A stretch of DNA of 12,811 nucleotides. Source: Parvularia atlantis. Taxonomy: Eukaryota; Opisthokonta; Rotosphaerida. The stretch covers positions 1 through 12,811 of the forward strand of contig CALSCO010002242.1 in assembly GCA_943704415.1 (NCBI GenBank), written 5' to 3'. The position numbers and the translations under genes were made by a program. A model generated the notes under the pieces. That model had not been told where the DNA came from, ran no database searches, and saw only the letters and a program-made list of their open reading frames with translations. Positions 8,501 through 12,811 of the stretch are shown here, piece after piece (the first letter of the stretch is position 1; every line of letters starts with the position of its first letter).

Positions 8501-9545
8501 GTCTACCACGACTCGGCGCAGAAGAAGTGCGTCACCGCTGCTCGCCGTCCCCCAGGGCGCTGACGCCTGCGATGCTTGGTCGCGCAGCACGTCGGTCTGC
8601 GGCTTCGTCGCCTCGCTCAACGACCGCTTCACCAAGTACTACTCGGGCGTCGTCTTCCAGCGCGCCACGCAGGAGCTGGTCGACGGCATGCGCGTGCGCT
8701 TCCAGGAGGCGCTGCACAAGGTGCGTGCGAGCGAGCGGCGCACACGCGGCCGCGGGGGGCTCACACGCACGCGCGCAGTACCACGAGCTCAACGGCCAGC
8801 TGCCGGAGCGCATCATCGTCTTCCGCGACGGTGTTGGCGACGGCCAGATGTTTGCAGTGGTGCGATTCGCATGCACACTGCGGCCCCTACAAGCGTGACT
8901 GACGCCGCGGCCGAGCGCAGATGCAGCACGAGCTGCCGCAGTTCACCGACATATTCAAGAACTTTGGCGCCAACTACCAGCCCAAGTTCTCGTTCATTGT
9001 TGCGCAGAAGCGCATCGGCACACGCGTCATGACGGGTGCGGAGATGCGTGTATGCTGCGTTGCGGCGGGCGGACGGCTGAGTGCGGCGTGCAGGCAACGA
9101 CAACCCGCCGCCGGGCACGCTGATCACGACGAGTGTGACGTCAAAGGACTTCTTCGACTACTACATCGTCGCGCAGGCCGTGCGCCAGGGTGCGGCGCGC
9201 CGCTGCGGGCGGGTGCGAGCATGGCGCCGACGCTGCGCCCCCCACCCCGCGCCCCAGGCACCGTCACGCCGACCAACTACACCGTGCTGCATAACACGTC
9301 AGGCCTGAAGGCGATCCATCTGCAAGCGCTCACGTTCAAGATGGCCCACCTGTACTACAACTGGCCGGGCACGGTCCGCGTGCCCGCGCCGTGCCAGTAC
9401 GCGCACAAGCTGGCTTTCATCACGGGCCAATCGGTGCGCCATGCTGCGCCGTACCGCGCCTCGACGCGCAGCGCGCTCACTCCGCCACCTGCAGATCCAC
9501 CGCGACCCGCACAAACTGCTCAGCGACAAGTTGTGGTTCTTGTGA
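5571..9545 (+). CDS. PIWI-clade Argonaute, complete, slicer residues intact
   Basis: Small-RNA-guided silencing protein. Exons: 5571-5655, 5730-5795, 5872-6018, 6103-6267, 6334-6392, 6453-6572, 6622-6796, 6854-6959, 7023-7167, 7217-7332, 7397-7529, 7594-7711, 7777-7901, 7967-8083, 8118-8248, 8316-8409, 8465-8526, 8588-8720, 8779-8859, 8921-9035, 9094-9189, 9258-9433, 9495-9545; 2616 nt, 871 residues, the size of animal PIWI. Residues 10-24 carry two GRGRG clusters like the methylarginine sites that bind Tudor domains. The N domain starts near TANYFKISI; the PAZ region includes [13 protein letters not shown] and [17 protein letters not shown] has [10 protein letters not shown] and SQCVLTK. The PIWI domain has the catalytic set D646 (GMDVYHD), E684 (TQELVDG), D716 (FRDGVGDGQ) and H846 ([12 protein letters not shown]). 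The C-terminus [19 protein letters not shown] is the PIWI-clade ending, not the AGO-clade one. Exon 14 could instead end at 8074, with a canonical GT donor and three fewer residues. Clade call is from motif memory, not a tree. Confidence 0.95.
8261..8279 (+). repeat. Run of 19 G inside PIWI intron 15
   Basis: Nineteen consecutive G lie just after the donor GTGTGTTTTTAA of the intron at 8249-8315. Flanking exons join cleanly (LTK to TIESEK), so the run is intronic. It could form a G-quadruplex, and its length is also prone to sequencing error. Confidence 0.9.
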
Positions 9546-9546
9546 G

Positions 9547-9570
9547 CGTCCGCGTCCGCGTCCGCGTCCG
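9547..9570 (+). repeat. (CGTCCG)4 hexanucleotide repeat
   Basis: Four perfect copies begin one base after the PIWI TGA stop, in the presumed 3' UTR. If the stop were lost, the repeat would be translated as alternating Arg/Val or similar. This looks like simple-sequence expansion. Confidence 0.85.
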
Positions 9571-9785
9571 CGCCAGCGCGGGATGTCGACGTAGAGCCGA
9601 CGGGCCCGCCTTTTTGCTGTTCCGTTTCCCTCCGACCATGTCCGCCGCGTCTCGCCTCCCCGAAAGTCTCCCCTGCGACATAGTGTTTATGATCGGCGCT
9701 GCGCATGCGCTCTCCCTCCTCTCCGCTGTGTCTTCCGTCTCTCGATGATCAGCTCGTATTCCTTCGCCAGTCACTGACACTGCTG

Positions 9786-9797
9786 TTTTTTTTTTTT
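9786..9797. repeat. T12 tract (A12 on the minus strand)
   Basis: Twelve T on the plus strand, in otherwise GC-rich DNA, 85 bp downstream of the lyase stop. On the lyase transcript it would be A12. It may be a simple homopolymer; I see no target-site duplication around it. Confidence 0.8.
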
Positions 9798-9881
9798 CTG
9801 CGCGCCCGGCACTCACAGGCGCGCGCTCGCGTCCTTGCGCGTCAGCCAGCCGTGCTCCTGCGGTTTGCGGGGGCGCGGGCG

Positions 9882-12361
9882 TCACAACGACGATTTGGCC
9901 TTGCGCGTGAGCCATCGGAAGGTCTGCCCGCTCGTGGCAAAGGGTGCGTGCGCGGCCACAGTTGAGCCCGGAGCAGACAAGGCGCGTGCGCAGCATCCCC
10001 CGCCCAGCCAGCAGATCCACCCTCGCACCCCGCACCCCGCTGCGCCCGCCCTGCCGCACCTGGGGCTTGCGCTGGCCCGTCGGCGAGATCATCGTGTTGA
10101 TGATGCTCGTCGTGTTGGACGCGAGCGCCTCCTTGAGCGCCGCGCGGAGCTCGTCGGGCGTGGCCACAAAGTAGCCCTTTCCGCCGAACGCTGCGCAGCG
10201 GTCACCGCCGCTGCTCAGGGTGCGCGCACAGCGCGCGCACCGTCCGCCAGTTTCTCGTAGCGCGCCTCGGGCAGCAGCGAGTTGACGGGGATGTCCTTGG
10301 TCAGCGTCGTCGGCTCAACGCCGTCGGTTAGGCCGGCCCAGCTCTCTGGCCCACGGCACACGCTTTCAGCGACCGACCGTCTAGGCCCGCGCGCGCGCAC
10401 ACCCTTGTCGAGGCCGCCGTAGATGCCGTTGTTGTTGATGATGATAAACACGATCGGCAGGCGGTAGCGGCACGCCGTTTCGATCTCCATGCCGCTGAAG
10501 CCGAAGCCCGAGTCGCCCTCGATGCAAACGGTCTGCGCGCGCGCGCGCGCACGCACTCGCATGAGCCTTCGCGCGAACGGCAGCCCGGCGGGCGCGGCAC
10601 GCACGCGGCGCGTCGGGTGCACGAGGGCCGCGGCGATCGCAAAGCCCAAGCCCACGCCCATCGTGCCGTACGAGCCCGCGTCGAGGCGGCTGCGCGGGAA
10701 GTGGTTCGGGATGACGGTGCTGCGCGTCGAGCGTGAGCTTCTGCCCGCGTGCACAGCAGAGAGAGAGAGAGGGCGGATCGCACCGGCCGATGTCCATCGT
10801 GTTGGCGCCCTCGGACGCGAGCACCATGTCGCGCGGCAGGAGCTTCTTGATCTCGGCAAAGGCGCGGTAGTAGTTCATCGGCAGGCTGTCGTCGGCGTAC
10901 ATCTCCTCGGACGACTGGCGGTTGGCCTCTATCTTGGCGTGCAGCTCTTTCCACCACTGTGGGTCCGGGCGCGCGTCACAACGGCAGCCAGCGGCGGCGC
11001 GAGCAGCCATGCGCACCTGCGAGTCCGCGTTGAACTTCCACGGCTTGGCCGCGAAGGCCGCGTTGAGCTGGCTCACGACCGCGGTCACGTCGCCCACGAG
11101 CGGCGCGGGCGACTGCACGTTGGTGTGGATCTCCTCGGCCGCGATGTCGACCTGGCGGTCGGTGAGCGCGCTGGCCGGCGTGGCCGCCGCGTGCGCGCGC
11201 ACCTGGATCACTTTCACGTGCTCGCTGAAGCGCGGCGCCTTGCCAAAGTGCAGGATCCAGTTGAGGCGCGCGCCGAGCAGGAGAATGACGTCGGCGCTTT
11301 GCAGGGCCTACGAGCCGGTGAGAAGCGTGGTGAGGCGAGAACGCGAGGCACCATGGACCGCGCCGGCGCGACGCATTGCGGGTGCTCGTCCGACAGCACG
11401 CCTTTGCCCATCGGCGTCGGCAGGAACGGCAGGCCCGTGGTCTCGACCAGCTTCTTGATCTCGTCCTCCGCGTGCGAGTACGCCGCGCCCTTGCCTGCGT
11501 GCGCCGCAATCGTCGGCACCGGCGCGCGGCGTGCGAACGTGCAAGCACACGCACCGACAATCACGAGCGGGTTCTTGGCGTTCCTGAGCAGCTCGATGGC
11601 ACGCGCCACGTTGGCCGGGTCGGCGAAGGTCTTGGGCGGGGGCGGGCACGGCGCGACGTGCTCGAGGGTCCTATGTACGCGCTGCATCGGCACACGCGCA
11701 GCACGCGCACACTATCCGGGGGACGCACTCGGGCGCGACGCGCTTGCCGATAAAGTCGCCGGGCAAGTCGATGTAGGCGACGCCGGGGCGGCCGTAGACG
11801 GTGTGGCGGACGGCCTGCGCAATGTGTCGTTCAGCTTTCGCGAAGGACAGCCGTGCGCGTCCGCGCGCGCCTTCTCGACGTAGTACGGGATGCGCTCGAC
11901 CGACGACGGGCGCGCCGAGTACTTGACGAAGGGGCGGACGACCTCGACCTGGGGCGTCTCCTGGAACGCGCCCGTGCCCTCCTGGTACGTGTCGCTCGCG
12001 CCGGCAATGACCAGCAGCGGCCAGCAGTTGGCCTGCGCGTTGGCCATCCCCGCGATGGCGTGGACGAGCCCGGGGCCGGAGACGCAGAGGCAGACGGCGG
12101 GGCGGCCGGTCTGCGCGGCGCCGCGGCGCACGTGAGGCACGTGACGGTGAGGCGGCCCGGACGAGGGACGCGAACCATGTAGCCGACGGCGCTGGCCGCG
12201 TACGACGCCGCCTGCTCGTTGCGCATGCCCACGTACTGGATGCCCTCACGCTGGAACGCCTGCGCGACCTCGACGACGGGGATGCCGACGATGCCGAAGG
12301 CGTAGGCCACGCCCTGCGCCCGCAGCGCCTTGGCGACGACCGCCGCGCCGTCGATGGTCAT
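9882..12361 (-). CDS. HACL1: 2-hydroxyacyl-CoA lyase (thiamine-diphosphate enzyme), peroxisomal
   Basis: Cleaves 2-hydroxyacyl-CoA into formyl-CoA and a shortened aldehyde in peroxisomal alpha-oxidation. Exons (minus strand): 12361-12176, 12110-11871, 11814-11729, 11670-11555, 11494-11352, 11307-11203, 11151-11017, 10956-10784, 10719-10605, 10532-10403, 10345-10241, 10190-10060, 9923-9882; 1707 nt, 568 residues, close to the animal enzyme. Key parts: [12 protein letters not shown] and [11 protein letters not shown] (E49, the glutamate that activates the cofactor), [73 protein letters not shown], the cofactor motif [14 protein letters not shown] to INNNGIYGG (439-470), and [14 protein letters not shown]. 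It ends [10 protein letters not shown]; the final SSL is a relaxed PTS1 peroxisomal signal. Intron 2 uses an AAG|GCGCGC donor, which keeps the conserved VEKAVR. Introns 3 and 5 end in TAG. Intron 12, 136 bp, is the longest seen. Bacterial oxalyl-CoA decarboxylase is the closest alternative, but whole-length motifs fit the lyase better. Confidence 0.93.
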
Positions 12362-12579
12362 TGGTGGCGAGGGCGGTGACGCACAATGTGTGATGCACCA
12401 ATCGCGACGCGCGACATTCATGTCGCCGTCGACCCGCTGCCCCCGTTTGCGCGGCGCCTCCCTCCTTGCCCTCCTTGCCCATCCCCCCCTCCGTTCGCGC
12501 AGTCCGCGCCGGCGCGCTCGCTCATCACGTGCGCGCACAGCCGCGACATCCTCCCCCCTCGCTCGCCCGACCACCAGCC
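12362..12579. promoter_or_regulatory. Short divergent promoter between the lyase and EVH1 genes
   Basis: Only 218 bp separate the two start codons, so both genes probably share this promoter. It holds CCAAT at 12398-12402, about 37 bp upstream of the lyase ATG and read as ATTGG by that gene, and a CACGTG E-box at 12526-12531, about 50 bp before the EVH1 ATG. The half nearest the EVH1 gene is C/T-rich on the plus strand. No exon is supported. Confidence 0.5.
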
Positions 12580-12811
12580 ATGAGGTGCGCCTCCCGCCGC
12601 CCGCCCGAACGTTCCACCAACACAGCGAGCAGCCGCGAGGAGCCCGTGTTCAGCGTGAGCGCACAGATCTACATCCTCGATGGCGACACGCAGAACTGGG
12701 CGCCGGCGACGTCGTCCGTGGTCGACGTGACGTTCTACTACGACCCGGCCACGACGCGCACGCGCATCATCGGCATGGAGGACGACGAGGTCCGCGCCGT
12801 CGCCCCCCCCC
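12580..12811 (+). CDS. EVH1/WH1-domain protein (Homer/VASP-like), 5' part only
   Basis: EVH1 domains bind proline-rich motifs in scaffold and actin-regulating proteins. The first coding exon is just ATGAG (12580-12584). A 48-bp GTGCGC...CAG intron (12585-12632) follows, and the second exon runs from 12633. The joined start is [19 protein letters not shown], then [20 protein letters not shown] and [11 protein letters not shown]: strand 1, the conserved W-x-P turn, the FYYDP strand and the RIIG strand of an EVH1 fold. A start with a few residues, an acidic position and then (V/I)FS is typical of Homer and Ena/VASP. The FYYD...RIIG pattern looks closer to Homer to me, but the rest of the domain and any coiled coil lie beyond the edge. 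Without splicing, the same ATG leads to a poor Arg/Ser-rich start in the same frame. The last codons before the C run may be the next intron (GAG|GTCCGC). Confidence 0.7.
   Translation, partial: MRCASRRPPERSTNTASSREEPVFSVSAQIYILDGDTQNWAPATSSVVDVTFYYDPATTRTRIIGMEDDEVRAVAPP
12803..12811 (+). repeat. C9 run at the window edge
   Basis: The sequence stops in nine consecutive C, inside or just after EVH1 exon 2. Together with the G19 run it suggests G/C homopolymers are frequent in introns here, or that the sequence breaks at one. Confidence 0.7.

Larger units (their letters stand above)
9546..9881. other. Convergent 3' region between PIWI and the lyase gene
   Basis: Both neighbours end toward this 336-bp stretch, so it should hold both 3' UTRs and polyadenylation sites. 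I see no AATAAA on either strand. It contains a short CGTCCG repeat right after the PIWI stop, CT-rich sequence, and a T12 tract. A small plus-strand frame from 9638 (about 36 residues) has no recognisable feature and is not called. Confidence 0.5.

Noticed and set aside
9638-9748. A small plus-strand ORF of about 36 codons after PIWI
   Set aside because: No motif, no splice context and no upstream signal; it is probably 3' UTR.
9786-9797. T12/A12 tract as the tail of a retroposed element
   Set aside because: No target-site duplication and no recognisable element beside it; a simple homopolymer is enough to explain it.
10489-11883. A 464-codon plus-strand frame opposite the lyase gene
   Set aside because: It is a shadow of lyase exons; its composition is that of antisense coding DNA and it has no recognisable domain.
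9882-12361. Lyase gene as acetolactate synthase or oxalyl-CoA decarboxylase
   Set aside because: Same enzyme superfamily, but [22 protein letters not shown], the C-terminal WLTR and the PTS1-like end fit 2-hydroxyacyl-CoA lyase better over the whole length.
3148-12361. The six genes as one functional cluster or defence island
   Set aside because: Their predicted roles are unrelated, their strands are mixed, and each appears to have its own or a pairwise promoter, as in any compact eukaryotic genome.
1-12811. CRISPR arrays, insertion sequences, tRNA or rRNA genes
   Set aside because: None seen. The repeats are simple-sequence or intronic consensus, and no cloverleaf or transposase motif was recognised.

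Overview
This is a strongly GC-rich nuclear DNA segment from a eukaryote. The genes are packed tightly and cut by many tiny spliceosomal introns. I could thread 62 of them, counting one that runs off the left edge; most are 48-76 bp, and 51 of the 62 start with GTGCG. Nothing looks bacterial: there are no operons, no ribosome binding sites, and long open frames exist mainly because stop codons are rare at this GC content. Gene content (animal-type PIWI, an EVH1 domain close to Homer/VASP, sushi-like secreted modules, peroxisomal 2-hydroxyacyl-CoA lyase) suggests a unicellular relative of animals (holozoan), or another protist that kept PIWI. The sequence alone does not settle the lineage.

Layout from left to right: (1) 1-2706, minus strand, 3'-incomplete: a secreted multidomain protein with a signal peptide, a DNRLRE/CBM96-like N-terminal region and at least four 4-cysteine sushi-like modules. 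(2) 2707-3147: its upstream region. (3) 3148-3989, minus: a macro-domain (ADP-ribose) protein whose start codon is not clear. (4) 4007-5247, plus: a MOSC/mARC-type molybdenum-cofactor protein, head-to-head with the macro gene and nearly touching it. (5) 5248-5570: intergenic and PIWI upstream region with short palindromes. (6) 5571-9545, plus: a complete 23-exon PIWI-clade Argonaute of about 871 residues with all four slicer residues. (7) 9546-9881: convergent 3' region. (8) 9882-12361, minus: a complete 13-exon 2-hydroxyacyl-CoA lyase of about 568 residues ending in a PTS1-like tripeptide. (9) 12362-12579: a short divergent promoter. (10) 12580 to the right edge, plus: the start of an EVH1-domain protein whose first coding exon is only 5 nt.

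The exon models come from reading frames, splice signals and remembered family motifs, with no alignment or RNA evidence. In the PIWI, MOSC and lyase genes the exon lengths sum to exact multiples of three and the joined proteins match family motifs from end to end, so those models are strong. The genes do not form one pathway. PIWI would act in small-RNA silencing, the lyase in peroxisomal fatty-acid alpha-oxidation, the MOSC protein in N-reduction, the macro protein in ADP-ribose metabolism, the EVH1 protein in proline-rich scaffold binding, and the first gene at the cell surface or outside the cell. What unites the window is a shared splicing code: GTGCG donors, rare AG|GCGCG donors and CTGAC-like branch sites.
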